NCBI GenBank assembly: GCA_964531385.1
Contig: CAZHGC010000011.1
Coordinates: forward strand, 17,383-81,382
Direction of reading: 5' to 3'
DNA length: 64,000 nt
Source: MGBC114079 sp964531385
Lineage (GTDB): Bacteria; Bacillota; Clostridia; Lachnospirales; CAG-274
Under the pieces are notes generated by a model. The model worked only from the letters and a program-made list of their open reading frames with translations, was not told the origin of the DNA and did no database searches. Shown here piece by piece: positions 1 through 9,528 of this stretch (positions are counted from its first letter, which is position 1; the number at the start of each line of letters is the position of its first letter). The translations under genes were made by a program, and so were the position numbers.

Positions 1-728
1 ATGAATATGCAAGAAATGATGACGGTTCGTTTGTTTTGGACAAAGACGGCAACAAAGTTGTTTCGGCAACTTATGATATGAAATATCATGGGGCTGTTAA
101 TAACGACAGCCACAAACATTGTTCTCATCTTTGGGAGCTTTTCCCCGGAACTAACCTTACGGCTTTTGGAAGCGGAGAAGACGAAAAGCTTTTTGAAGCT
201 TTTAAGAAAACCGCAGAGGCAAAGGAAAAAGCCGGTCAGGGCTGGGGGCTTGCCTGGAGAACGAATTTGCGTGCAAGGGCTCTTGACGGCGAGGGTGCTT
301 ATGATATGGTTGAAACTCTTTTGACAACGAGACTTTCGCCGAATATGTTTGACCAACACCCGAATTTTCAAATTGACGGAAATTATGGAATTGCCACTGG
401 AATTTCGGAAATGCTTTTGCAAAGCCACGACGGCGGAATTACTCTTTTGCCGGCTCTTCCGAAAGAATGGGCAAGCGGAAGTTTTGAGGGATTTAGAGCA
501 AGGGGCAATTTTGAAGTTTCGGCAAAATGGGAAAACGGAATTTTGGAAAATGCCTCCGTCAAGTCTTTTGACGGCGGAAAAGTTGTTTTGAGGGCGAAAG
601 GAATTAAGGACAAAGAAATTATTAATTCGAAAGGAAACAAGGTTAAAATTGAAAGTTGTGAAAACATTAAAGGTTTTGACGTTGTTACCTTTAACTCTTC
701 GGAGGGTGAAATTTATACGATTTCTTAG
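1..728 (+). CDS. GH95 alpha-L-fucosidase, C-terminal part (5' end outside window)
   Basis: This is the end of a secreted glycoside hydrolase family 95 enzyme, which removes alpha-linked fucose or related sugars from glycans. The frame is open from base 3 with no real start, so the gene begins upstream of the window. It aligns along its whole length with the C-terminal part of the GH95 catalytic region of the next gene. Shared blocks include HCSHLWEL, GQGWGxAWR, RALDGE and the family signature HPNFQIDGNYG, whose Asp corresponds to a catalytic-site Asp in characterised GH95 enzymes. It ends after the GH95 C-terminal beta domain with no added binding module, so it is a simpler paralogue of its neighbour. 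The 108-base gap to the next gene has no clear terminator, so co-transcription is likely. Substrate specificity cannot be read from this fragment. Confidence 0.9.
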   Translation, partial: EYARNDDGSFVLDKDGNKVVSATYDMKYHGAVNNDSHKHCSHLWELFPGTNLTAFGSGEDEKLFEAFKKTAEAKEKAGQGWGLAWRTNLRARALDGEGAYDMVETLLTTRLSPNMFDQHPNFQIDGNYGIATGISEMLLQSHDGGITLLPALPKEWASGSFEGFRARGNFEVSAKWENGILENASVKSFDGGKVVLRAKGIKDKEIINSKGNKVKIESCENIKGFDVVTFNSSEGEIYTIS

Positions 729-836
729 AGCTTTTTGGAAAATGGGAAAAAGGAAGTTTAAATTTATTTTTTGTTAAATTAAGGGATTAAGGACTGGACG
801 GATTAGGGATTTAAATTTTAAAGGAGGATTTTATTT

Positions 837-3800
837 ATGCTTAAAAAAGTGATTGGATTTGCTATGAGCATAGTTTTGACAGCAGGTTCGGTTTGTTTGC
901 CAAATTTGGCCTTTGGGGCGGAAACAAATGCTTATGAAGCTAAAATTAAAAGTTTTGACCCCGAATATGTTATGTGGACAAACGAAATGATTGACGAGGG
1001 TTTTGCACAGCTTAGCCCGAACGAAAGCAACAAGGAGCTTTCGGACACGCCAACACCTTACGGACGACCGAAAGATTCAAATCTTACAAAATGGGCACAA
1101 TATGAATTTTTATGGACACATGGTTATCCTGTTGGAAACGGAAGAATGGCCGCAACGGTTATGGGCGGAATTGACAAAGAAGTTATTCAAATTAATGAGG
1201 ACACAGTTTGGACGGGTTCACCTTATGTTGACGAAAGCGGAAAACCTACAAGCGGTTCGACAAAAGACGGCTGGAAATATTACAGAGGGGCAAACTCTGA
1301 CGGAACTCCCGCAGAAATTGGTTCTTCCGATGCTTTGATTGGACCGGAAGAATTTAGAAGCAAGTTTCCTGCGTTTGCAAACAAAAGTATTTCAAATATG
1401 GCACTTAACGTTGTGAACGATGAAACTTTGGAGGCTGTTCAGGGAAGACATGACCTTATTTCAATGGTTGAGGAATATTTCCTTGGAAAGCCCAGCAGAC
1501 AAAAGGCTTATCAATCTTTTGTTGAAACATATTTAGATTTTGGACAACAAAACAGCGGTGTTACGAATTATACAAAGGCACTTAATATGAGAAACGCAAC
1601 AGTTACGGTTGACTATGATTATGGCAACGTTCACTATACAAGGGAAACTCTTGCAAGTTATCCTTCGCAGACAGTTGCAACGAACATTAAATCTTCCGGC
1701 GGAGAACTTGAATTTAATGCGGAGCTTCACACTTTCCTCGAAAATCCTGTTTTTGAGAAAGTTGGCGACAATCAAATTAAAGTTTGTGCAAAAGTTAAAG
1801 ACGGAAAAACTTCGGAAATTGGCGGAGCAAGCAAAATTAAAGCGGAAGCGAGACTTTATGTTGATGCTCCAAATTCAACCGTTTCGGTTTCTGACGACAA
1901 CAAAAAAATTATTATAAGCGGAGGAAACGAAGCAACTGTTTACGTTGTTGGTGCAACAAATTATGTTGATTATCTTACACTTGATGACAGCAAGCCAACA
2001 GCGGATTGTGACAAATATATGTCAAAAATTGTTGGAAAGACTTATTCGCAGATTAAAACGGCTCACGAAAACGATTATAAAGAACTTTTTGGACGTTCTT
2101 ACATAACTTTGGAAAACAGCAATGCTTTTAATTCGACTGCAATTCCGACAAGTAAACGTATTAGAAAAGATATTAACGGAAAATCGGGATTTTCGACAGG
2201 CGGAGGAAACAAAATTTCAGATGCAAACAATTATGGTGTTTATTCAACGTTTAATGACGGTGACAACAAGCTTGTAACTTTGGATTTTAACTATGGTAAA
2301 TATCTTATGATTGCGGGTTCGAGAGACGGAAACGGTGACATTGGAATTAGCCAACCTCTTAACCTTACGGGAAAATGGAACCCGAGCTTGAACCCGTCTT
2401 GGAACGGAAAATATACAATTAACATTAATACGGAAATGAATTATTGGCTTGCTCAGCCACTTAATTTGGCAGAATGCGAAAAACCTCTTCTTGATGTTTT
2501 TTCTGACCTTGCCGAAAGCGGAAGTATTACTGCAAAGCAACAATATGGAATTTCAAATTCGAGAGGTGACGACAGCTATAAGCCGGGCGACCCTTGGGTT
2601 ATGCACCACAATTTTGACCTTTGGAGAGGAACACAGCCTATTGACAACGCAACGGCAGGACTTTGGCCGACAGGTGGCGTTTGGCTTCTTGACCACGCTT
2701 GGCAATATTATCTTTACAACAACGACAAAGATTATCTTGCGGAATTTTATCCGCTTATGAAAGGTGCGGCTGATTTCTTTACTCAATTTTTGGTTGTTGA
2801 CCCACAGACAGGTTATCTTGTTACGGCGGCATCTTGCTCTCCTGAACAAGGAAGCGTTCAGCCGGGGCCGGCTATGGATACTCAGCTTATTCGAAATCTT
2901 TATGATTCGACAATTAAGGCGGCTGAAATTCTTGGAAAAGACACAGAGGACGCAACTCTTATTGCAAAAATGAAAGCACAGCTTCCGAAAGGCGGATATT
3001 TGGCAGACGAAGCAGGAACAATTGCTCCTAACGTTATTGATAAAGACGGACGTATTTCCGAATGGGTTAGAGGGGACGTTGGTTTTGACTTTTCGAACGG
3101 AAGCACTTGGACCGTTACAAACCCATTTACAAACGAAACGCAAGGATATAAAAAACACGTTGCATCGAACAACACAGAACACAGACATTGTTCTCACCTT
3201 TGGGAACTTTATCCGGGAACTCACATAAACCAATATAGCACAGACGAAAACGAAATGAATATTTTTAAAGCTTATCAAAAATCTGTTGATGCAAGAGGCG
3301 GTGGTTCGGGTCAAGGCTGGGGCGTTGCTTGGAGAATTGCTTTGAGTGCGAGAGCTTTGGACGGAGAAACAGCCTGCACAAGGATTGAACAGCTTTTGAG
3401 AACAAGAACTTCTCCGAATCTTCTTGGTCAGCACCCTAATTTCCAAATTGACTGTAACTATGGAATGACTGCGGGTATGGTTGAAATGCTTCTTCAAAGC
3501 CACAACGGAACGATTGATGTTTTGCCGGCTATTCCGGAAAGATGGAGTGAGGGAAGATTTGAAGGATTTAAGGCAAGGGGCAACGTTGAAGTTTCAGCTA
3601 AATGGAAAAAAGGTGTTCCAACCAAAATTGGAATTAAAGCTATTGACGGCGGAGAAATTAAAGTTAGAAATCCATACATTGGAACAGCTGTTGTTAAGGA
3701 CACAAACGGAAACGAAGTTTTGACAACTCTTGAAAGTGAAAACACAGTTATTGTGTTTAATGCTGAGGAGGGCGTTGATTATACCATTTCCGGATTTGGC

Positions 3801-4577
3801 GAAGTTCCTCAAAAAGAGGGAACTGTTGAAAAAGAATGGGTTAAAAACGCAAACGAAACAAAAGACTTTTTCAGCGAAGTTAGCAAAGGCGGAGCCATTA
3901 CTCTTCCAAAACAGGAAAACGGCGGTTCAAACGTTGGATATATTAGAAATGACCTTTCGGGAAAATCTGCCGGTTTTGCTTATCCAAACTGTTCTCTTGA
4001 CGGGCTTAAAAAACTTTCATTGAATGTTGAAGGGAAACAGACGGGAACTCACAAAGTTTCTGTTCGAGTTGGTTCGAAAGACGGCGAGGAAATTGCATCG
4101 GCAACTTTTGGAAAAGGTGCATATACATATATTGAAATGCCTGTTACCAAAAAACTTTCGGGAACAGCCGATTTATATGTTGTTTTTACGGGAGACACAG
4201 CCACAAGCGGTGAGGCTTGGTTTGTAAACGTTAAAGACCTTAAAGGGCTTACGGAGGTTACATTTGTTAACACCGATGTTTTGAAAATTTTAAAAGACGG
4301 CGAAGAATATATTAAAAATGCAAATGCGACGGGAACTTTCAACATTTTTGTTGATTTTGACAAGCTTGAGGGAATTGAAAAGGCATATGTTATAACTGCT
4401 TTTTATGACGATAACAATACTTTGATTTCCGACAGCAAGCACGAAGTTTCGAAAGACAAAAACTCTGTTGATGTTACGGTTTCTGCGGAAAATGCAAAAT
4501 ATACAATGAAAATTATGATTTGGAGCGATTTTGACAACGTTAAACCTATAAGAGCTGTTAAAGAGCTTGTTGGTTAA
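837..4577 (+). CDS. Secreted GH95 alpha-L-fucosidase with C-terminal accessory modules
   Basis: This 1246-residue secreted enzyme is predicted to hydrolyse alpha-L-fucosyl (or alpha-L-galactosyl) linkages of plant or mucin glycans outside the cell. A signal peptide covers about residues 1-27. The GH95 N-terminal domain is marked by PVGNGRMAATVMGG and INEDTVWTGSPY. The catalytic (alpha/alpha)6 barrel contains WNGKYTININTEMNYW, the SCSPEQG segment with the likely general acid E670, and HPNFQIDCNYG with D872. The usual Gly after that Asp is Cys here. GH95 enzymes are normally about 750-800 residues. The extra 260 residues hold a jelly-roll-like, possibly carbohydrate-binding module (about 985-1130) and a small beta domain at the end. 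No SLH, sortase or dockerin signal is visible. The start has AAAGGAGG 9 bases upstream. It is a tandem paralogue of the preceding gene and lies 17 bases before the pectinesterase, so the genes probably form one operon. Confidence 0.93.
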   Translation: MLKKVIGFAMSIVLTAGSVCLPNLAFGAETNAYEAKIKSFDPEYVMWTNEMIDEGFAQLSPNESNKELSDTPTPYGRPKDSNLTKWAQYEFLWTHGYPVGNGRMAATVMGGIDKEVIQINEDTVWTGSPYVDESGKPTSGSTKDGWKYYRGANSDGTPAEIGSSDALIGPEEFRSKFPAFANKSISNMALNVVNDETLEAVQGRHDLISMVEEYFLGKPSRQKAYQSFVETYLDFGQQNSGVTNYTKALNMRNATVTVDYDYGNVHYTRETLASYPSQTVATNIKSSGGELEFNAELHTFLENPVFEKVGDNQIKVCAKVKDGKTSEIGGASKIKAEARLYVDAPNSTVSVSDDNKKIIISGGNEATVYVVGATNYVDYLTLDDSKPTADCDKYMSKIVGKTYSQIKTAHENDYKELFGRSYITLENSNAFNSTAIPTSKRIRKDINGKSGFSTGGGNKISDANNYGVYSTFNDGDNKLVTLDFNYGKYLMIAGSRDGNGDIGISQPLNLTGKWNPSLNPSWNGKYTININTEMNYWLAQPLNLAECEKPLLDVFSDLAESGSITAKQQYGISNSRGDDSYKPGDPWVMHHNFDLWRGTQPIDNATAGLWPTGGVWLLDHAWQYYLYNNDKDYLAEFYPLMKGAADFFTQFLVVDPQTGYLVTAASCSPEQGSVQPGPAMDTQLIRNLYDSTIKAAEILGKDTEDATLIAKMKAQLPKGGYLADEAGTIAPNVIDKDGRISEWVRGDVGFDFSNGSTWTVTNPFTNETQGYKKHVASNNTEHRHCSHLWELYPGTHINQYSTDENEMNIFKAYQKSVDARGGGSGQGWGVAWRIALSARALDGETACTRIEQLLRTRTSPNLLGQHPNFQIDCNYGMTAGMVEMLLQSHNGTIDVLPAIPERWSEGRFEGFKARGNVEVSAKWKKGVPTKIGIKAIDGGEIKVRNPYIGTAVVKDTNGNEVLTTLESENTVIVFNAEEGVDYTISGFGEVPQKEGTVEKEWVKNANETKDFFSEVSKGGAITLPKQENGGSNVGYIRNDLSGKSAGFAYPNCSLDGLKKLSLNVEGKQTGTHKVSVRVGSKDGEEIASATFGKGAYTYIEMPVTKKLSGTADLYVVFTGDTATSGEAWFVNVKDLKGLTEVTFVNTDVLKILKDGEEYIKNANATGTFNIFVDFDKLEGIEKAYVITAFYDDNNTLISDSKHEVSKDKNSVDVTVSAENAKYTMKIMIWSDFDNVKPIRAVKELVG

Positions 4578-4594
4578 TTTTTAGGAGGGATATT

Positions 4595-7500
4595 ATGCGA
4601 AAAGTTTTATCGTTTATCCTTGCTGTGTTTATGACTTTTTCAGGTTTATCGGGGGTTTGTGTGTTTGCGGACACACAGCCTTCGGTTTCTTTGACAAAGG
4701 CTTTGCAGTTTGAGGACAAAAGCGTTTATTTAAGCGGAAAAATAACAAATCCTGTTGAAAATCAAGAAATTACAATTATTGCGGTTAGGCTTGAAAACGG
4801 TGTTTTCAGCGAAAGCAATTCTGTTTATATTGACCAACAGACGTCAATAATTAAAAATGACGGAACGTTTGATTTGACATTTAACCCAAAGACACAGCTT
4901 GAGGAAAATTCCGAATATGCTATTAAAGTTGGTGGAACGGGCATTGTTCAATCGGCAACGATGAAAATCAAAACGTCTTCGGACGGTGAGGTTGTTGAAT
5001 TTATTCTTGGAGACGTTAATGCTGACGGCGAAGTTACCGTTAATGATGCAGCTTTGGCATTGCAATTTGTTCTTGACTCTTCAAAGCTTGACAATAATAT
5101 TTTGGCTTTAACAGACCTTGAAAAAAGGATAAACGTTACGGGAGAAAGCAACATTACTTCCAAACAGGTTAGTGCGATTTTGAGCAAGGCTTTAAATTCT
5201 TCTTTTGAATTTCCGAATAATTCGACAGAGGTGACAACAAAAGCGGAAGACACAACGACAGAGGCGACAACAAAAGCAGAAGATACAACGACAGAGACAA
5301 CAACGGAAAAAGCAACAATCGGCGGTTCTGATGATGACGATGATATGACAGAGGAAACAACGGAGGTTGTTCTTGAGGGCGATATTTTGGTTGACGGAAG
5401 CCTTTCGGAGTCAATTCCTTCAGAGGACAAATATAAAACGGTTTCTGAGGCGATTTCGGCAATTTCAACTCCTAAGAATGAAAGCGAAAGAGTTGTTGTT
5501 GACATTATGCCGGGGGTTTATCGTGAACAGGTTGTTCTTAAAAAACCTTATGTTACTTTGAGAAAAAATCCTAACGCAGATGCTGACGGCGAAGTTAAAA
5601 TAACTTGGTATTATGCAACGGGTTCGATGTATGACAGCATTGCGACAAGCGGAGATTTGAAAGGATTTTATGACCCTAACGCTGTTGGCGACGGTGAAGT
5701 TGGTGTTCCAACGCACTGGGGTGCCGCAATGAACATTGAAAAAGGTGCAAACAGCGTTATTGTTAAAGACATTACTTTTGAAAACTCATATAACCAATAT
5801 TATACACAGGAAGAGCTTAATGACGGTTTGACTTTTGACCCAGACACAAACAACAGCGATTTTGACAGGGGCTCTTGGATTAAAGAACAAATTGCAAACG
5901 GAAAATCTGACGAATATATTAACAACTGGGTTCAATCAAGAACGAATATGAACTATAAAGGCGTTAAAGGCTCTTTGAGAGAGCGTGCGGCTGCATTCTA
6001 TTGTTCTGCCGACAAATTTGAGGCATACAATTGCAAATTTATAAGCAAACAAGATACTATGGGAATTAATTCGGGACGTGAATATTATGAAAATTGCTTA
6101 TTGGCGGGAACGGTTGATTATATTTGCGGAAGTGCAACAGCTGTTTTCAACAATTGTGAGTTGAAATTTGATGCTGGTCCGGATATGCACGCAGACGAGC
6201 AAAGTGCAGACGACAAGGCGGCTTCTGACAGTGGTCATATTACTGCACCTTCAAACAAAGCATCGGATTATGGTTATTTATTCTATAATTGTGAGATTAC
6301 GGGAAGCGATTATGCTGTTCCGGGAAACTTTGGAAGACCTTGGGGAAGCCCAGGAGCTCCGCAGGCTGTTTATTACAACACAACGATTGGAAAAAATAAA
6401 TCGGGAAAATGCTTGATTACTGATGCCGGTTGGGCAGATATGAGCGGAACAAAGAAAGACGAAGCAAGATTTTATGAATTTGGTTCTGTTGATACAAATG
6501 GAAAAGCCATTGACGTTTCAAAAAGAGTTTTGAACGCAGTTGCTCCTATGGGAACAGTTCTTGATAAATGGCAAATTATTGAATTTAATCCATACAACTT
6601 TACAAAAGGTTCGGACGGTTGGGACCCAATGAATATGGCGGGAATGTATTCCGAATTTGAAGATGTTGTTAAAGGAATTACTTTTGATTCGAATGTTACG
6701 GGAGATATAAATTTGCCGAAACCTTTGGACGGTTATGAATATTTCTGGGAGTCTGACACAGATTATGCTGTTGTAAGCAAAGACCAAAAGAGTGTTTCTG
6801 TTACAAGACCTGCTTACGGTTCGGACCCTATTGAAGCAACTTTGACTGTTTACATTTTGAAAACAGGAACGGAATATGGTGTTAAAGAAAACGTTAAACT
6901 TACTGTTATGCCAAATGATTCGACAGAGGGAACGTTTAATGTTGGCGGAAAAGTTAGCCTTGGTTCGGCAAGCGACAATGATGTTGAATTTTTGATTGAG
7001 GCAATTCAAAACGGTGCGGTTGTTGGAAAACAAAAAGTTACTGTTTTGGCAGGAGAAACAGAAAAAGAATATTCTGTAAACTATCTTCCTTCCGGAGAAT
7101 ACAGCGTTTTGGCAAAGGTTGTTACAAACGGTTACAAAGTTATTGAGCCGACAGAGGGAACAACGGTTGTTTCGGGTAATTCCGGAGAAACAAAAGAACT
7201 TAACGTTTTGGCAAAGGCTCTTTCGGAAGTTACTTTGAGCACGTCTGATTTTTCGGAAAGCTGGGCTTTGCCGACAGCGACGGTTGCAGATTCGAACGTT
7301 TCGGCAACGGTTGTTGAGGGCACAACCGATATGACAGCGAATATTGGCGTTGGAAACAAAGCTTTGAAATTTACAAAAGAGGCTGACGTAACTGTTAACA
7401 ATACGGTTGGATTTAGTTTTGACCTTGCGAAAGCTGTTAAAGATTCGGGCGGAACTATTGAAAACACCGATACTTTAAAATTTAGTTATGATTTACTTCT

Positions 7501-7996
7501 TGAAAAAGACAAAAACGCAGGTGATGACGGCAACGGATATATGGCAAGCGATTATTCATTTATTGATTTTACAACGAAGCTTACAGACGGAAACTCAAAG
7601 GCAAACCAAGGAAGATATGCGAGATATGGTATTTACAAAGGTTGGAACCAGCTTAATTTCTTCTCTGCCACAAATTCTCGAATTAACGGCGACAATACGC
7701 AATTTGACAAAAACTCAACCATGAGAAATAAATGGTATCATATTGTCACTGACGTTGATTTGAAAGCACAGACAATAAGTGTTAGTGTTTATGACAAGGA
7801 GAAGAATACGATTATTAACAAAAAGGCGTATACGATTGCTTCTCCGGCTGTTGACGGAACAAATTCGGAATATCCGACAGAGCTTGTTTCAAACGCACTG
7901 TATATGGCTGTTTATATGGACAGCAAGGGGTCAACATCGAACAAAATTGAATTTTATGTTGACAACATTGAACTTAAATATCAGGATTTTAAATAG
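4595..7996 (+). CDS. Secreted multidomain pectinesterase (CE8) with dockerin-like module
   Basis: This 1133-residue extracellular enzyme is predicted to remove methyl esters from homogalacturonan. In order it has a signal peptide (1-25), a beta domain, a dockerin-like module (about 140-200), a Thr/Glu linker built on TTKAEDTTTE repeats (about 208-258), the CE8 beta-helix (about 265-680), Ig/carboxypeptidase-regulatory-like beta domains (700-875) and a C-terminal jelly-roll-like domain (877-1133). Pectin methylesterase residues are present: GVYREQV, Q486-D487, D508 in VDYICGSA, and R581 in FGRPWG. The two Asp lie 21 apart, as in characterised enzymes. The first dockerin calcium loop (DVNADGEVTVND) is intact, but the second (INVTGESNITSKQ) has lost its acidic residues. 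Whether it binds a cohesin is therefore unclear, and no scaffoldin is in the window. Spacing to the fucosidase gene is 17 bases, with an AGGAGGG ribosome binding site. Pectin deesterification and fucose removal fit joint attack on pectin. Confidence 0.92.
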   Translation: MRKVLSFILAVFMTFSGLSGVCVFADTQPSVSLTKALQFEDKSVYLSGKITNPVENQEITIIAVRLENGVFSESNSVYIDQQTSIIKNDGTFDLTFNPKTQLEENSEYAIKVGGTGIVQSATMKIKTSSDGEVVEFILGDVNADGEVTVNDAALALQFVLDSSKLDNNILALTDLEKRINVTGESNITSKQVSAILSKALNSSFEFPNNSTEVTTKAEDTTTEATTKAEDTTTETTTEKATIGGSDDDDDMTEETTEVVLEGDILVDGSLSESIPSEDKYKTVSEAISAISTPKNESERVVVDIMPGVYREQVVLKKPYVTLRKNPNADADGEVKITWYYATGSMYDSIATSGDLKGFYDPNAVGDGEVGVPTHWGAAMNIEKGANSVIVKDITFENSYNQYYTQEELNDGLTFDPDTNNSDFDRGSWIKEQIANGKSDEYINNWVQSRTNMNYKGVKGSLRERAAAFYCSADKFEAYNCKFISKQDTMGINSGREYYENCLLAGTVDYICGSATAVFNNCELKFDAGPDMHADEQSADDKAASDSGHITAPSNKASDYGYLFYNCEITGSDYAVPGNFGRPWGSPGAPQAVYYNTTIGKNKSGKCLITDAGWADMSGTKKDEARFYEFGSVDTNGKAIDVSKRVLNAVAPMGTVLDKWQIIEFNPYNFTKGSDGWDPMNMAGMYSEFEDVVKGITFDSNVTGDINLPKPLDGYEYFWESDTDYAVVSKDQKSVSVTRPAYGSDPIEATLTVYILKTGTEYGVKENVKLTVMPNDSTEGTFNVGGKVSLGSASDNDVEFLIEAIQNGAVVGKQKVTVLAGETEKEYSVNYLPSGEYSVLAKVVTNGYKVIEPTEGTTVVSGNSGETKELNVLAKALSEVTLSTSDFSESWALPTATVADSNVSATVVEGTTDMTANIGVGNKALKFTKEADVTVNNTVGFSFDLAKAVKDSGGTIENTDTLKFSYDLLLEKDKNAGDDGNGYMASDYSFIDFTTKLTDGNSKANQGRYARYGIYKGWNQLNFFSATNSRINGDNTQFDKNSTMRNKWYHIVTDVDLKAQTISVSVYDKEKNTIINKKAYTIASPAVDGTNSEYPTELVSNALYMAVYMDSKGSTSNKIEFYVDNIELKYQDFK

Positions 7997-8054
7997 ATTA
8001 TGACTTGTTCACAAAGGGGTTTGAAGAAACTTTTGCAATTCTTCAAAATTTAAT

Positions 8055-8110
8055 GGCTGTTTCAGTTTATAATATTTTCCCCGAAATTTTTGAAACAGCC
8101 AAAATTTTTA
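8055..8110 (+). terminator. Inverted repeat after the pectinesterase gene
   Basis: GGCTGTTTCA (8055-8064) pairs exactly with TGAAACAGCC (8091-8100) around a 26-base loop, followed by an A/T-rich run. It lies 58 bases after the pectinesterase stop and is probably the first of two terminators closing the GH95-CE8 operon. The loop is long and the U tract weak, so termination strength is uncertain. Confidence 0.55.
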
Positions 8111-8137
8111 ATTTTAGATTTTAAATTTATACGAGGG

Positions 8138-8172
8138 GTGTGGAAAGTTGAAAATTTTCACACTTCTTTTTT
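8138..8172 (+). terminator. Intrinsic terminator of the GH95-CE8 operon
   Basis: GTGTGGAAA (8138-8146) pairs with TTTTCACAC (8155-8163, one G-U pair) around an 8-base loop and is followed at once by TTCTTTTTT. This is a good Rho-independent terminator on the plus strand. The rest of the 435-base gap before ddl contains only the ddl promoter candidate. Confidence 0.75.
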
Positions 8173-8243
8173 GTATTTTTGCAATTTTATTGTTTTGAAA
8201 CTTATAAGATTTAAAAAAATTTTAGAAATTTTGATTTGTGTTG

Positions 8244-8272
8244 TTGCTATAATTCAAAATTTATCATATAAT
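8244..8272 (+). promoter_or_regulatory. Probable sigma-A promoter of ddl-murI
   Basis: TTGCTA (8244-8249) and a perfect TATAAT (8267-8272) are separated by 17 bases. Transcription would start near 8279, giving a leader of about 150 bases in which I see no riboswitch. Confidence 0.5.
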
Positions 8273-8431
8273 TTGAAAGAGAGCAAATTTGATGAGTTTG
8301 AAAACACGCTGATTTGTATTATTTTATAAATTTATTTTTTGGAATGAAAATTAAGTTATTGTTTTTATGTTTAAAAGAATGAAATCGGGCGATTTGTTTT
8401 AAAACAGAATTTTGAAAAGAGGTATTTTATA

Positions 8432-9517
8432 ATGAATAAAAAAGTTGTTGTTGTTTTATTTGGCGGGCAATCTTCGGAACACGAAATTTCGAAAATTTCT
8501 GCATCAACGGTTATTTCGGCACTTGATAAAGATAAATATTATGTTATGCCTGTATATATTACCGAGGACGGGAAATGGCTTATGTATGACGGTCCGGTTG
8601 AAAACCTTACAACGGGAAAATGGGAAAAATATTCGGCGAGAGTTATTTTGAGCCCAGATTCGGAGCATCACGGACTTCTACGAATTGTTGGCAATAAATT
8701 TAAAGTTATTCCTGTTGACATTGTTATTCCTGTTCTTCACGGGAAATTTGGCGAGGACGGAACAATTCAGGGGCTTTTGGAGCTTTCGGGAATTCCTTAT
8801 GTTGGTTGCGGAGTTCTTGCTTCAAGCGTTTCGATGGATAAATCCTACACAAAAATAATTGCTTCGAGTATTGGTATTGACCAAGCAAAATATACTATTG
8901 TTTACAGAAATATGTTTGATACGGAAGTTGACGAAGAGTTGGACAAAATTTACAACGATATTGAAAGCAAAGTTTCTTATCCTTGCTTTGTTAAGCCGGC
9001 AAACGCAGGTTCTTCTGTTGGGATATCAAAAGCCGAAAACAGAGACGAACTTATTGCCGCTGTTGCTCTTGCCTGCGAACACGACAGGACGATTGTTATT
9101 GAGGAGACAATTTACGGAAGAGAAGTTGAATGCGGTGTTTTGGGAAACAACGAAATTGCGACTTCTTGTGTTGGAGAGGTTCTTGCGGCAAATTCGGCTC
9201 AATTTTACGATTTTGATGCGAAATATAACAATTCGGAGTCGAAAACGGTTATTCCTGCGAATATTAGCGAGGATTTATCAGACGAAATTCGTGAAAAGGC
9301 AGTTAGAATTTTTAAGGCACTTGACGGCTGTGGGTTGTCTCGTGTTGATTTCTTTATTGAAAATGAAACAAACAGAGTTGTGTTTAACGAAATTAACACA
9401 TTCCCCGGATTTACTTCGATAAGTATGTATCCTATGCTTTTTGAGGCTTGCGGAATTAACAAAGAGGAACTTATTGACAAACTTATTGAACTTGGACTTG
9501 AAAGATACGAGAGATAG
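8432..9517 (+). CDS. ddl: D-alanine--D-alanine ligase
   Basis: This cytoplasmic ATP-grasp enzyme joins two D-alanines to make the dipeptide end of the peptidoglycan precursor. The 361 residues match the usual Ddl length. The N-terminal GGQSSEHEISKISA motif, the central ATP-grasp segment (KPANAGSSVGISKAENRDEL), the EETIYGREVECGVLG stretch and the C-terminal metal-binding block FNEINTFPGFT are all present. AGAGG lies 8-9 bases before the ATG. The glutamate racemase gene follows 11 bases later, so the two D-amino-acid steps for the cell-wall stem peptide are made from one transcript. The binding-pocket residues that separate D-Ala from D-Lac ligases were not resolved. Ordinary Ddl is the simplest reading because no other van genes are nearby. 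Confidence 0.95.
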   Translation: MNKKVVVVLFGGQSSEHEISKISASTVISALDKDKYYVMPVYITEDGKWLMYDGPVENLTTGKWEKYSARVILSPDSEHHGLLRIVGNKFKVIPVDIVIPVLHGKFGEDGTIQGLLELSGIPYVGCGVLASSVSMDKSYTKIIASSIGIDQAKYTIVYRNMFDTEVDEELDKIYNDIESKVSYPCFVKPANAGSSVGISKAENRDELIAAVALACEHDRTIVIEETIYGREVECGVLGNNEIATSCVGEVLAANSAQFYDFDAKYNNSESKTVIPANISEDLSDEIREKAVRIFKALDGCGLSRVDFFIENETNRVVFNEINTFPGFTSISMYPMLFEACGINKEELIDKLIELGLERYER

Positions 9518-9528
9518 AGGTGCAAACG

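Noticed and set aside
2553..3503. Long minus-strand frame (316 codons) inside the GH95 gene
   Set aside because: It is antisense to well-conserved catalytic sequence and its arginine/serine/asparagine-rich translation is what GTT- and GGA-rich coding DNA gives on the other strand. Other long antisense frames, such as 30649-31380 and 59251-60306, were dropped for the same reason.
8090..8329. 79-codon plus-strand frame between the pectinesterase gene and ddl
   Set aside because: It starts inside a terminator stem, has no ribosome binding site, crosses the second terminator and covers the likely ddl promoter.
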